Below are positions 7,772-14,467 of a DNA stretch of 64,000 nt, piece by piece. Source of the DNA: Streptomyces sp. NBC_01298 (GTDB taxonomy: Bacteria > Actinomycetota > Actinomycetes > Streptomycetales > Streptomycetaceae); contig NZ_CP108414.1 in NCBI RefSeq assembly GCF_035978755.1, positions 3,410,001 through 3,474,000 of the forward strand, read 5' to 3'. Under the pieces are notes generated by a model that was given only the letters and a program-made list of their open reading frames with translations, did not search any database and had not been told where the DNA came from. A program made the translations under genes and the position numbers. Each line of letters starts with the position of its first letter. Position 1 is the stretch's first letter.

Positions 7772-8119
7772 TCAGAACGGCGGACCAGCAGCCCCGAAGT
7801 CCTCGCGCGTCTTGAGCTTGTGACACGGACGGCAGAGCGGCTGAACGTTCCCGTCCGTGTCCGTCCCACCCAACGCAAGCGGCTGTATGTGGTCCACGTC
7901 GATGTTCGACGCGAGGACATGCCGACCACAGCGCACGCACTTCCAGCGCCCCGACTTCCGGATGATCCGGCGGAGCCGAGCGGCAGCCGAGTTGCCCAGT
8001 GCGAGAACCTCCCGACGCTTCCGCCGAGCCCGTACCGCAGGACGCTCCTCGTAAGCCCGGTAGTGGAGCTCACAGCGGCCCCGATGGCTCGCAGGCTCCG
8101 GACAGTCGATACAGCGCAT
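7772..8119 (-). CDS. HNH endonuclease, second phage copy
   Basis: A 115-residue protein starting MRCIDCPEPASHRGRC. It contains CVRCG, the core IDVDHIQPLALGGTDTDGNVQPLC split by an H-N-H pattern (DHIQPL, then GN, then CHKLK), and a Pro-Phe C-terminus like the first HNH protein. AAGGGGGTCGC precedes the ATG. The gene is enclosed by tRNA-like elements on the same strand, which is a common location for free-standing HNH homing nucleases, so it could act in mobility and not in packaging. The exact role is not shown by the sequence. Confidence 0.85.
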   Translation of the reverse strand: MRCIDCPEPASHRGRCELHYRAYEERPAVRARRKRREVLALGNSAAARLRRIIRKSGRWKCVRCGRHVLASNIDVDHIQPLALGGTDTDGNVQPLCRPCHKLKTREDFGAAGPPF

Positions 8120-8136
8120 GCGACCCCCTTGTCATT

Positions 8137-8325
8137 GCTCCTGGTGCTCGTTGTTGCGTGCCCGCCCAGGGACTTGAACCCCGGAACTCTGCGGCCGATA
8201 TCCCCGAGTCGGGGCCGGTACCGCGCACCTCTCACCGTTGGGTCAGCGGGCCGTAAGGGTGCTACCAGGTAGCGTCAGTTTTGGTTGACAAGCTCTGCGC
8301 TCGTCGTGCTCCTGGTGCTCGTTGT
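8137..8325 (-). repeat. 18-bp direct repeat downstream of two tRNA-like elements
   Basis: GCTCCTGGTGCTCGTTGT occurs at 8137-8154 and again at 8308-8325. On the minus strand each copy lies shortly 3' of a tRNA-like element (elements 2 and 3). The second-transcribed copy also precedes the second HNH gene. The identical flanks suggest duplication of a tRNA-plus-spacer unit or a processing signal. Confidence 0.6.
8160..8251 (-). tRNA. tRNA-like element 2 (anticodon unassigned, irregular)
   Basis: On the minus strand GCCCGCT at the 5' end pairs with GGCGGGC at the 3' end (7 of 7, one G-U), discriminator A. The T-arm is perfect: CGGGG TTCAAGT CCCTG. The D-region has a GG doublet and a short stem. 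The middle does not fold as a normal anticodon arm. It contains CCCCGACTCGGGG, a tight hairpin, inside a larger GC-rich helix. Length 92 nt would suit a class II tRNA. Acceptor and T-arm are so good that chance is unlikely, but function as a decoding tRNA is uncertain. Confidence 0.5.
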
Positions 8326-8365
8326 CGATCGGCGTAAGCCCTGGTCGGACCGTGCCGCAGTGCGT

Positions 8366-8444
8366 GTTCCCGACTGGATTCGAACCAGCATCGACCGCCG
8401 GATTGTTGTAAGACGGCCGTTCGCAACCAATGAACTGCGGGGAC
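8366..8444 (-). tRNA. tRNA-like element 3 (possible UAC anticodon, enlarged loop)
   Basis: On the minus strand the acceptor GTCCCCG/CGGGAAC has one mismatch and the discriminator is A. The D-arm GTTC/GAAC with loop ATTGGTTGC is canonical, as is the T-arm GCTGG TTCGAAT CCAGT. The anticodon stem GCCG/CGGC encloses an oversized loop that contains CTTACAA, which would place UAC (Val) at 34-36 of a normal 7-nt loop, followed by extra bases CAATC. It is the most tRNA-like of the three. The extra bases are the odd part. Confidence 0.55.
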
Positions 8445-8698
8445 GGGTTGCCCTCGCCGGCGAACCGGTCCAGACGAGTTGGGGACCACACGCGCTTACA
8501 ACCCCTTTCGGCGCACCCCGGAGGGTGGGTTACTCATGGGCGGTGTGGTCCCCGCTCGCGCTGCCACACGTCGACTCCTGGCCACCCCGGTAACGCGGGG
8601 TGCGGTGTAGCACGGGCAACGCTGTATCCGAGAGCGGGCACTCAGTCCGCCCGGTTCCCCCGTTGGGTGGGTGCGCGGTAGTCCCGCTCTCGGAAGTA

Positions 8699-8918
8699 GT
8701 GGAGGGCGAAGGTTTCCCGCGTCCGTCTGGACTGTTCGGTCCCTTGCTTCCCCAGTAGTGGAGGGCGAAGGTTTCCAGTGCCGCTCGGACACTCGAACCG
8801 CTCGCTCTCTCCCCAGCTGTGGAGGGCGAAGGTTTCCCGCGTCCATCCGGACGAGCGGGCCGTTCACTCTCTCCCCACAGTGGAGGGCGGAGGTTTCCCG
8901 CGTCCGAAGAGGTGACGC
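8699..8918 (-). repeat. Array of four ~60-bp direct repeats with conserved hairpins
   Basis: The core GTGGAGGGCGAAGGTTTCCC (plus strand) starts at 8699, 8758 (last bases differ), 8819 and 8880 (one change), giving spacings of 59, 61 and 61 bp. The sequence between cores is itself related from unit to unit, so whole units were duplicated. Beside each core the minus strand can form a short hairpin: GTCC/GGAC at 8721-8732, GUGUC/GGCAC at 8778-8792, CGTCC/GGACG at 8840-8853, GCGTC/GACGC at 8900-8918. The arms differ but stay paired, partly through a U-G pair only possible in minus-strand RNA. Spacings are not multiples of three. Function unknown. Confidence 0.8.
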
Positions 8919-8938
8919 GGTGCCGAAGGAGACCCTGG

Positions 8939-8983
8939 TTCTCTTTCTTTCTATTTTTTCTATGTGTTTCTAAAAAATGGTTG
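8939..8983. other. AT-rich tract in the prophage accessory strip
   Basis: A 45-bp stretch of T-rich then A-rich sequence (CTTTCTTTCTATTTTTTC, then TTTCTAAAAAATGG) in otherwise GC-rich DNA. It lies 5', in the minus-strand sense, of the repeat array. Between it and 9090 I see no gene. It could be a promoter or protein-binding region. No clean -35/-10 pair is seen. Confidence 0.4.
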
Positions 8984-9093
8984 AACTCAACACCCCAACA
9001 CCAACCGCTTCGCTGTAGAGCCGAGAGCTCCAAGCCCGAGGGCAGCCAGCGAGGGGGCACGAGGGGCCCTGTACGCCCGTCTGCGGACATGGG

Positions 9094-9146
9094 AAAGCCC
9101 CGGCGGTCCCGAGGGATGCCGGGGCGGTCCCGAGGGATGCCGGGGC
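9094..9146 (-). terminator. Terminator with duplicated stem (21-bp tandem repeat)
   Basis: GGTCCCGAGGGATGCCGGGGC-type units of 21 bp occur in tandem at 9105-9125 and 9126-9146. On the minus strand either GCCCCGGC copy can pair with the following GCCGGGGC, which leads into a short U-tract (AAAG on the plus strand). It ends the 73-residue coiled-coil gene. Confidence 0.65.
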
Positions 9147-9162
9147 GGTGCGGCTCGGCTGA

Positions 9163-9384
9163 TTACTCGGTGCCCTCCGTGGCCAGACTCATGCGGGCGG
9201 CTCGCAGGTCTCGATTCACTTCTTCGATCTTCTTGTCACATGTTTTAATTTCATCCTCTAGCCTAGCCACCTCTGCGGAATTTCCGCGTCGGCTTTCGTT
9301 CTTCAGCGCATCGGCTAGCTCTTTCCTCTCATGCTGGAGGGTTGAGAGCCTATGGGTGGCTTCTGCGACTTTTTCGTCGCTCAT
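9163..9384 (-). CDS. Small coiled-coil phage protein, 73 aa
   Basis: The ATG at 9384 follows AAAGGGGAACAA. The product starts MSDEKVAEATHRLSTLQHE and is almost wholly a charged heptad coiled coil (EVARLEDEIKTCDKKIEEV), ending ATEGTE. It lies between the recombinase and the repeat array with its own terminator downstream. Its location next to the recombinase would fit an accessory or directionality factor, but nothing in the sequence proves that. The frame continues upstream without a ribosome site, so the shorter start is preferred. Confidence 0.65.
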   Translation of the reverse strand: MSDEKVAEATHRLSTLQHERKELADALKNESRRGNSAEVARLEDEIKTCDKKIEEVNRDLRAARMSLATEGTE

Positions 9385-9476
9385 TTGTTCCCCTTTGAGG
9401 CGTAGGACTGTATAGGTCGCCAAGATCATAGTCAGCGCGAATGTGGCGTGTGGCGGTTCTGCGCAAGTTGGCAGCA

Positions 9477-9510
9477 GAAAGCCCCGGCGGTCCGAAGGGA
9501 CTACCGGGGC
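9477..9510 (-). terminator. Intrinsic terminator upstream of the coiled-coil gene
   Basis: On the minus strand GCCCCGGTAGTCC pairs with GGACCGCCGGGGC (12 of 13 including one G-U) around CTTC, followed by UUUC. It stands between the recombinase terminator and the 73-residue gene, insulating that gene. The rest of 9385-9626 holds no gene that I can see. Confidence 0.65.
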
Positions 9511-9623
9511 GAGGCGGGCTGGTCGTACTGCTTCCAGGACGAACCTGTAAGGCACCAGCCCTAGCCCGCACACCCATGTCGGCGCGGGGTGCGAAGAGCG
9601 TACCGGGCCGCGAGGGGCACGCA

Positions 9624-9659
9624 GAAAGCCCCGGATGATCACGGGGGCCGTCCGGGGCT
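9624..9659 (-). terminator. Terminator of the serine recombinase gene
   Basis: AGCCCCGGA and TCCGGGGCT pair over 9 bp on the minus strand around a 15-nt loop and are followed by UUCUGC. It lies 20 nt past the recombinase stop. Confidence 0.65.
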
Positions 9660-9679
9660 GTTCTGTCCTTACAGGGCCG

Positions 9680-11353
9680 CTAGGCGGCTTGCTCGAACCC
9701 GTCTGCGTCGGGCTCGGCACCTTCCGGGGTGGCCCATGCGATGGTGACGCGCTTCATCCCGTCGAAGCGCCGTCCGCGTCCCGGAGACTTCGTCACGGTC
9801 ACGGTGTCTATGGCGAGTCCGAGTAGGTCGCGCTGCATCCGTGCGTCGGCAGTGTTCCAGTACGCCTCACCCCTGCCGCTCAGCAGGAACGAGAGGGACA
9901 CGGGACCGCTGTTGCCGACCAGCTCGGCGAGGGCCGTTTCAGCCTTGCTGATCCGTGCTTCGGCAGCGTTCTTGTGGGGGATGCGGTATCGGGCGGAGCG
10001 GCCCGTATAGAAGTCCGCAGCGTCGTCCGCGTGGAACTTGTCGAGCTTGGCTTGTGCGGCTTTCAGCTCGGCGCGTGCGTCCCTGATGACCTGTGTCTCC
10101 TCGGGCCGCGTAATGGCCTGCCAACGCTCGGCCACGGCAACCAACAGCGGGTCCTCATCGTCGGTGACTGCGAGCCGCTCGGACCACGTTTGCACCACGT
10201 ACTTTTCGACGGCCTTGCGGGTGACGAACGCGGGATCGGCGCACGCTTCGGCTCCGTCGCCGTAGCGGGTGCAGGCGTACGAGTCCCCTTCCAACGTCAT
10301 GGCGCTGCCGCAGGATGCACACCGCATGCGGCTTGTCAGCGCTCGGACAGCGCGGCCCGGAGTGGGGGCAGCCTTGCTGATGGTCTGGTTCCCGGACAGC
10401 ACACGGCGGGCACGCTCGGCGAGCTCGGACGGGATCATGTGCGGCAGCGTTTCGTCCGTGACGACACGAATCCGCTCGCCCTGTGCGTCAAGGAAGGGCA
10501 CGCGGTCGCGGTGAGCCTTCCCGCCGGGGCAGTGCGTGAGCCACCCCTCATATACCGGATGGATGATGATCGCTCGGACCGCATCGGCACGCCACGGAAC
10601 ACCCGTTCCGGTCCGCAGACCCTCGCTGTTGAGTTGGCGGGTCAGCGCGCGGGACGACATGCCCTCACTGATGGCCTTGAACACGCGCTGGACGATCTCC
10701 CACGGGGTTACTTCCCGCCTGTCGGCAACGGTGCACATGTACGGGGTGAGATCCGGGACGAGCTTCCGCGTACCGGGGACCGCGACCAACCCGAACGGCG
10801 CCTTAGACAGCCAACGGCCCTCGGTACGCTGCCGGGATTTGGTGCCGCGCACGTTGTGAGAAAGGCGCTGCGAGTACTCGCGTGCGTTCTCGGCCCGGTC
10901 GATGATCCATCGGCGGTCCCGCTCGTCCATCGAGTCGAGACGCTCGTAGTCGAAGATCACGCGTGCCTTGCCGAGGATCGGTACTACCGCTTCGGCGCCC
11001 TTGCGGGAAAATCGGTCGAGCGCGTAGCACCACAGCGCGGGTACCTCGCCGGCGAGCACGGCAGACATGGCCTGGTCGTACTTAGGGCGCTGCACATCCG
11101 ACCAGGCGGACAGGTTCTCTTTCCACACCTTCCGCACGCAATACCCGTGCTCGTCTGCCCATGCCCGCCCACGGTCCTCCTGCGCCCGGATGGACAGTGC
11201 ACGCTCGCCCTCGCGGACGATCTTTGACTTACGGAGGAGGAGGTCTACATACGGTCGTCCGTGGCACGGGCACAGCCCGTCAGTAGTCTGGTTCATGCCC
11301 TGTGTGGAGGGCGAGAGGTTCCCGGAGAGACGTGCGAGGGTGCTCGTAGACAT
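9680..11353 (-). CDS. Large serine recombinase (phage integrase)
   Basis: A 557-residue site-specific recombinase. The resolvase domain has the catalytic serine in LLLRKSK (Ser43 from the first ATG) and the LDRFSRKG helix. A recombinase domain follows (residues about 190-310, with SRALTRQLNSEGLRTGTGVPW and YEGWL). A zinc ribbon has CASCG and a later Cys pair (ACTRY, EACADP), and a coiled-coil tail ends the protein. It is at the prophage edge as expected for an integrase. The start is uncertain. ATG 11353 has a moderate AAAGG site. An in-frame ATG at 11296 would remove 19 residues (ARLSGNLSPSTQG), and those are encoded by a copy of the repeat-array core, so the leader may not be translated. 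Confidence 0.9.
   Translation of the reverse strand: MSTSTLARLSGNLSPSTQGMNQTTDGLCPCHGRPYVDLLLRKSKIVREGERALSIRAQEDRGRAWADEHGYCVRKVWKENLSAWSDVQRPKYDQAMSAVLAGEVPALWCYALDRFSRKGAEAVVPILGKARVIFDYERLDSMDERDRRWIIDRAENAREYSQRLSHNVRGTKSRQRTEGRWLSKAPFGLVAVPGTRKLVPDLTPYMCTVADRREVTPWEIVQRVFKAISEGMSSRALTRQLNSEGLRTGTGVPWRADAVRAIIIHPVYEGWLTHCPGGKAHRDRVPFLDAQGERIRVVTDETLPHMIPSELAERARRVLSGNQTISKAAPTPGRAVRALTSRMRCASCGSAMTLEGDSYACTRYGDGAEACADPAFVTRKAVEKYVVQTWSERLAVTDDEDPLLVAVAERWQAITRPEETQVIRDARAELKAAQAKLDKFHADDAADFYTGRSARYRIPHKNAAEARISKAETALAELVGNSGPVSLSFLLSGRGEAYWNTADARMQRDLLGLAIDTVTVTKSPGRGRRFDGMKRVTIAWATPEGAEPDADGFEQAA
11304..11323 (-). repeat. Fifth copy of the repeat-array core at the recombinase 5' end
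   Basis: GTGGAGGGCGAGAGGTTCCC matches the array core (8699-8899) at 17 of 20 positions, same strand. It lies between the two candidate start codons of the recombinase (11353 and 11296). No clear hairpin is found next to it. Confidence 0.6.
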
Positions 11354-11431
11354 GGAAAAGCCTTTGTGACCTGCGGAAACGGCCCGCTACCGAGTAGAAC
11401 CCAGGGTGTTTGTTCCACTCCAGACCCCGCG
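11354..11431. other. Candidate right prophage junction (attR)
   Basis: For serine-integrase phages the attachment site lies just upstream of the integrase gene. This 78-bp stretch separates the recombinase start from the first host-type dispersed repeat and contains no gene. The crossover dinucleotide cannot be placed without the left junction or an unoccupied genome. Confidence 0.4.
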
Positions 11432-11481
11432 CCTCAAACGCCGGCGAGGCTGGGTTTATCCAGCCCCTCCGGCGCTTGAGG
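11432..11481. repeat. Dispersed host intergenic inverted repeat, copy A
   Basis: CCTCAAACGCCGG at 11432 and its near-complement ending CGGCGCTTGAGG at 11481 form a 22-bp stem (19 pairs) with a 6-nt loop. The same family recurs at 22200-22303 and 61251-61395. It stands downstream of tag (minus) and may terminate transcription. The G-rich remainder to 11630 holds further short hairpins and no gene. Confidence 0.75.
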
Positions 11482-11630
11482 AGCGCGGGTCCGGGGGCCA
11501 GCCCCCGGCTGGGGGTCCCCCCGGACGGAGTCTGGGGGATGGTGGAAGGGCGGGTAGGGGACCTCGCCCCGCAGGGCCGGCCCCGCCGCAGCGGCGACGC
11601 CGGGTCAGGAGCAGGCCGGGCCGGGCCCGG

Positions 11631-12206
11631 TCAGGGCAAGTCGCGGGACACGCAGCGGGCCAGGTGGTCGTTGACGAGGCCGCAGGCCTGCATCAGGGCG
11701 TAGGCCGTCGTGGGGCCCACGAAGCGGATGCCGGCCTTCTTGAGGGCCTTGGCCAGGGCCGTGGACTCCGGGGTCACCGCCGGGATCTCGGTGGTGCTCT
11801 TCGGGGCCCGCCCCGGCGCCGGGGCGTGGGACCAGACGAGGGCGTCGAGTTCGCCCGCCTCCCACCCGGCCAGGGTCTTCGCGTTGGCGAGGGTCGCCTC
11901 GATCTTGGCCCGGTTGCGGATGATCCCCTCGTCGGCGAGGAGCCGCTCCACGTCCGCCGCCCCGAACTCGGCCACCTCGGCGATCTCGAAGCCCGCGAAG
12001 GCCGCCCGGAACCCCTCGCGCCGGCGCAGGATCGTCAGCCAGGACAGTCCCGACTGGAAGGCCTCCAGGCACAGCCGCTCGTACAGCGCGTCGTCCCCGT
12101 GGACCGGCCGGCCCCACTCCGTGTCGTGGTAGGCGACGTAGTCCTCGGTGGCCAGCCCCCAAGGGCACCGCAGACCCCCGTCGGGGCCGGCGAGCACTCC
12201 GCTCAC
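11631..12206 (-). CDS. tag: DNA-3-methyladenine glycosylase I
   Basis: A 191-residue base-excision repair enzyme that removes 3-methyladenine from DNA. The family zinc site is visible: Cys in RCPWG near the N-terminus, His in YHDTEWG, and His and Cys in NDHLARC at the C-terminus. The substrate-pocket segment QSGLSWLTILRRREGFR and the helix-hairpin region are intact. Length is normal. The GTG start overlaps the stop of the DivIVA-domain gene by 3-4 bp, so the two are translationally coupled. Confidence 0.93.
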   Translation of the reverse strand: MSGVLAGPDGGLRCPWGLATEDYVAYHDTEWGRPVHGDDALYERLCLEAFQSGLSWLTILRRREGFRAAFAGFEIAEVAEFGAADVERLLADEGIIRNRAKIEATLANAKTLAGWEAGELDALVWSHAPAPGRAPKSTTEIPAVTPESTALAKALKKAGIRFVGPTTAYALMQACGLVNDHLARCVSRDLP

Positions 12207-12562
12207 TGCCCGTCGCCCTTGATCAGGTCCACGGCGCCCTCGGCGGGCCCGGTAGCGGGCCCGGTAGCGGGCGCGGGCGCGGCAGCCCCGGTGAGTTCGG
12301 CGATGCGGGCGTCACGCTCCGCCAGTTCCGCCGCCAGCCGCTCCAGTACGTCGTCCACGTCGGACATCCGGTAGCCCCGCGGGGCCACGGGCAGGCGCAG
12401 CTCGTCGATGTCCGCCCGTACGACGGGCCGGTTCTCCGGCAGGGCGTCGGACAGCCGGTCGGGCTCGGCATCCGGCAGCACGGCCTCGGACCCCCCGCCG
12501 GCCACCGCGAGGGTGACTCCCGCGACGACCACGACCAGCGCGATGAGCAAGAACGCGAACAC
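12203..12562 (-). CDS. DivIVA-domain membrane protein
   Basis: A 119-residue protein with one N-terminal membrane helix (FLLIALVVVVAGVTLAVAG), a linker, and a short DivIVA-like segment (LRLPVAPRGYRMSDVDDVLERLAAEL) that usually targets curved membrane or polar complexes. The C-terminus is Ala/Pro rich. The GTG at 12562 is preferred, 6 nt after GGGGAG. A TTG two codons earlier is too close to that site. It forms an operon with tag. The same pair with a FolP2 gene is seen in mycobacteria, where the DivIVA-like protein has no settled role. Confidence 0.8.
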   Translation of the reverse strand: MFAFLLIALVVVVAGVTLAVAGGGSEAVLPDAEPDRLSDALPENRPVVRADIDELRLPVAPRGYRMSDVDDVLERLAAELAERDARIAELTGAAAPAPATGPATGPAEGAVDLIKGDGQ

Positions 12563-12644
12563 GATCAACTCCCCTGAGAGACTCCGGCCACCAGGTTAAG
12601 GTCGCAGGCGAGGCGCGAGGGTCGCCGAAGGAGGAAAGAGCGGG

Positions 12645-13505
12645 ATGCTGCGACTGGGCAGGCGCGAGTTCGACGACCACGAGCCGGTGATCATGGCCAT
12701 CGTGAACCGGACCCCCGACTCCTTCTACGACCAGGGAGCGACCTTCCGCGACGAGCCGGCCCTGGACCGGGTCGAGCAGGCGGTCGCCGAGGGCGCGGCG
12801 ATCATCGACATCGGCGGGGTGAAGGCCGGCCCCGGCGAGCACGTGGACGCGGTGGAGGAGGCCCGGCGCACGGTGGGCTTCGTCGCCGAGGTGCGCCGCC
12901 GCCACCCCGACGTGGTGATCAGCGTCGACACCTGGCGCCACGAGGTCGGAGAGGCCGTCTGCGAGGCCGGGGCGGACCTCCTCAACGACGCGTGGGGCGG
13001 GGTCGACCCGAAGCTCGCGGAGGTCGCCGCGCGGTACGGCGCGGGCATCGTCTGCACGCACGCGGGCGGGGTCGAACCGCGGACCCGGCCGCACCGGACC
13101 GCGTACGAGGACGTGATGGAGGACATCCTCCGCGTCACGGTCGGCCTGGCCGAGCGCGCGGCGGCCCTGGGTGTCCCCCGCGAGTCGATCATGATCGACC
13201 CGGGTCACGACTTCGGGAAGAACACCCGCCACTCCCTGGAGGCCACCCGCCGCCTCTCGGAGATGACGGAGACGGGCTGGCCGGTCCTGGTCTCCCTCTC
13301 CAACAAGGACTTCGTCGGCGAGACCCTCGACAAGCCGGTCAAGGAGCGCCTCCTGGGCACCCTGGCCACGACGGCCGTCTCGGCCTGGCTGGGCGCCCAG
13401 GTCTACCGCGTCCACGAGGTCGCGGAAACCAAACAGATCCTGGACATGGTCCGCGCCATCCAGGGCCACCGACCCCCGACGGTCGCCCGCCGGGGGCTGG
13501 CGTAG
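12645..13505 (+). CDS. folP2: FolP2-like dihydropteroate synthase homologue
   Basis: A 286-residue TIM-barrel protein. It keeps the general DHPS layout: IMAIVNRTPDSFYDQG at the N-terminus, the pterin-site aspartate in MIDPGHDFGKN, and RVHEV near the end. Three DHPS signatures are altered. The phosphate/PABA loop usually GGESTRPG reads GGVKAGPG, SRKS reads SNKD, and the final RVHDV reads RVHEV. These are the hallmarks of the actinobacterial FolP2 branch, for which DHPS activity has not been found in mycobacteria. Context (tag, DivIVA, LOG, dapE) matches that branch. A GGAGGAAAG site precedes the ATG. It should not be counted as the folate enzyme without other evidence. Confidence 0.85.
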   Translation: MLRLGRREFDDHEPVIMAIVNRTPDSFYDQGATFRDEPALDRVEQAVAEGAAIIDIGGVKAGPGEHVDAVEEARRTVGFVAEVRRRHPDVVISVDTWRHEVGEAVCEAGADLLNDAWGGVDPKLAEVAARYGAGIVCTHAGGVEPRTRPHRTAYEDVMEDILRVTVGLAERAAALGVPRESIMIDPGHDFGKNTRHSLEATRRLSEMTETGWPVLVSLSNKDFVGETLDKPVKERLLGTLATTAVSAWLGAQVYRVHEVAETKQILDMVRAIQGHRPPTVARRGLA

Positions 13506-13518
13506 TCGTCGGCGGCTC

Positions 13519-14277
13519 CTACAGGCCGACTTCCTTCGTCACGAGCGCGATCGCCTCGTCCACGTCGTCGGTGACGTGGAAGAGGTAGAGGTCCTTCTCC
13601 GAGGCCTTGCCCTGGGCGATGACCGTGTTCTTCAGCCAGTCGATGAGCCCGCTCCAGTACGACGTGCCGAACAGCACGATCGGGAAGCGGGTGATCTTCT
13701 GCGTCTGGACCAGGGTCAGGGCCTCGAACATCTCGTCGAGGGTGCCGAGCCCGCCCGGCAGGACCACGAAGCCCTGGCTGTACTTCACGAACATCGTCTT
13801 GCGGACGAAGAAGTAGCGGAAGTTCAGCCCGAGGTCTACGTGCTCGTTGAGCCCCTGCTCGAAGGGCAGCTCGATGCCCAGGCCGACCGAGAGGCCGTTC
13901 GCCTCACGCGCGCCCTTGTTCGCCGCCTCCATCGCGCCCGGGCCGCCGCCCGTGATCACCGCGAAGCCGGCCTCCACGAGCGCGCCGCCGATCCGCACGC
14001 CCGCCTCGTACTCCGCGGAGCCCACCGGCGTCCGGGCGGAGCCGAACACGCTGATCGCCGGCGGCAGCTCCGCCAGCGTGCCGAAGCCCTCGATGAACTC
14101 CGACTGGATGCGCAGGACCCGCCACGGATCGGTGTGCACCCACTCGGAGGGCCCGGCCGAATCCAGCAGCCGCTGGTCCGTCGTACTGCCGGCCTGCACC
14201 TGGCCCCGCCTCCTCAGCACCGGCCCGAGCTGCTGCTCCTCGGGCCGACGACGAGCGGACCCTTCAGGGTTGCCCAT
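13519..14277 (-). CDS. LOG-family (TIGR00730) nucleotide hydrolase
   Basis: A 252-residue protein with a disordered basic N-terminus (1-60) and a Rossmann-like domain. It shows ISVFGSARTP, the loop VITGGGPGAMEAANKGA and the family signature PGGLGTLDEMFE. Members act as cytokinin riboside 5'-monophosphate phosphoribohydrolases and were formerly called lysine decarboxylases. A GGAGGGAG site precedes the ATG. It converges with folP2 across a 13-nt gap. Confidence 0.87.
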   Translation of the reverse strand: MGNPEGSARRRPEEQQLGPVLRRRGQVQAGSTTDQRLLDSAGPSEWVHTDPWRVLRIQSEFIEGFGTLAELPPAISVFGSARTPVGSAEYEAGVRIGGALVEAGFAVITGGGPGAMEAANKGAREANGLSVGLGIELPFEQGLNEHVDLGLNFRYFFVRKTMFVKYSQGFVVLPGGLGTLDEMFEALTLVQTQKITRFPIVLFGTSYWSGLIDWLKNTVIAQGKASEKDLYLFHVTDDVDEAIALVTKEVGL

Positions 14278-14467
14278 GATGTGCTCCCTCCTGCTGATCG
14301 TTGGATCAGGTTAGGCGCACCGGGGTGACGACCAACGGAACTCGACGAGTTCCTGGCGTGGCCGGAAAGACTCATCGAGCGAACAGGCGCTCGACAACTC
14401 GCTGAAACCGGTGAGGAACGAGCGACCGACACACAGACTCACGTCCGATCCCATAGCTTCACGTCCC

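Larger units (their letters stand above)
1..11431. mobile_element. Prophage, right-hand part (left end outside window)
   Basis: A contiguous block of phage genes: a leftward head-morphogenesis operon (HNH, TerS, TerL, portal, MuF-like, scaffold, capsid, connector), an accessory strip and a large serine recombinase at the right end. The block is visibly less GC-rich than the chromosome that follows and is punctuated by phage-style terminators with an AAAGCCCCGG motif. Tail, lysis and repressor genes are not in the window, so they would lie to the left of position 1. The right boundary is inferred from the recombinase start (11353) and the first host-type dispersed repeat (from 11432). The split portal gene raises the question of whether the prophage can still make particles. 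Confidence 0.9.

Noticed and set aside
8699..8918. CRISPR array
   Set aside because: The period near 60 bp and 20-26-bp cores resemble a type I array, but the intervals between cores are related to each other, so whole units were duplicated. No cas gene is near.
8530..9090. A 186-codon frame through the repeat array (minus)
   Set aside because: The unit spacings 59/61/61 are not multiples of three, the frame changes meaning from unit to unit, and no ribosome site or family pattern is seen.
9511..9623. Possible fourth tRNA at the recombinase end
   Set aside because: It has GGTTCG but no matching T-arm partner and no acceptor pairing.
12645..13505. Ordinary folate-pathway folP
   Set aside because: Three DHPS signatures are altered and the neighbours match the FolP2 branch.
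14411..14467. Longer tnpB start at GTG 14411
   Set aside because: MKLVVQVKLLP is the usual first strand of the family, and the added 19 residues look like untranslated leader.
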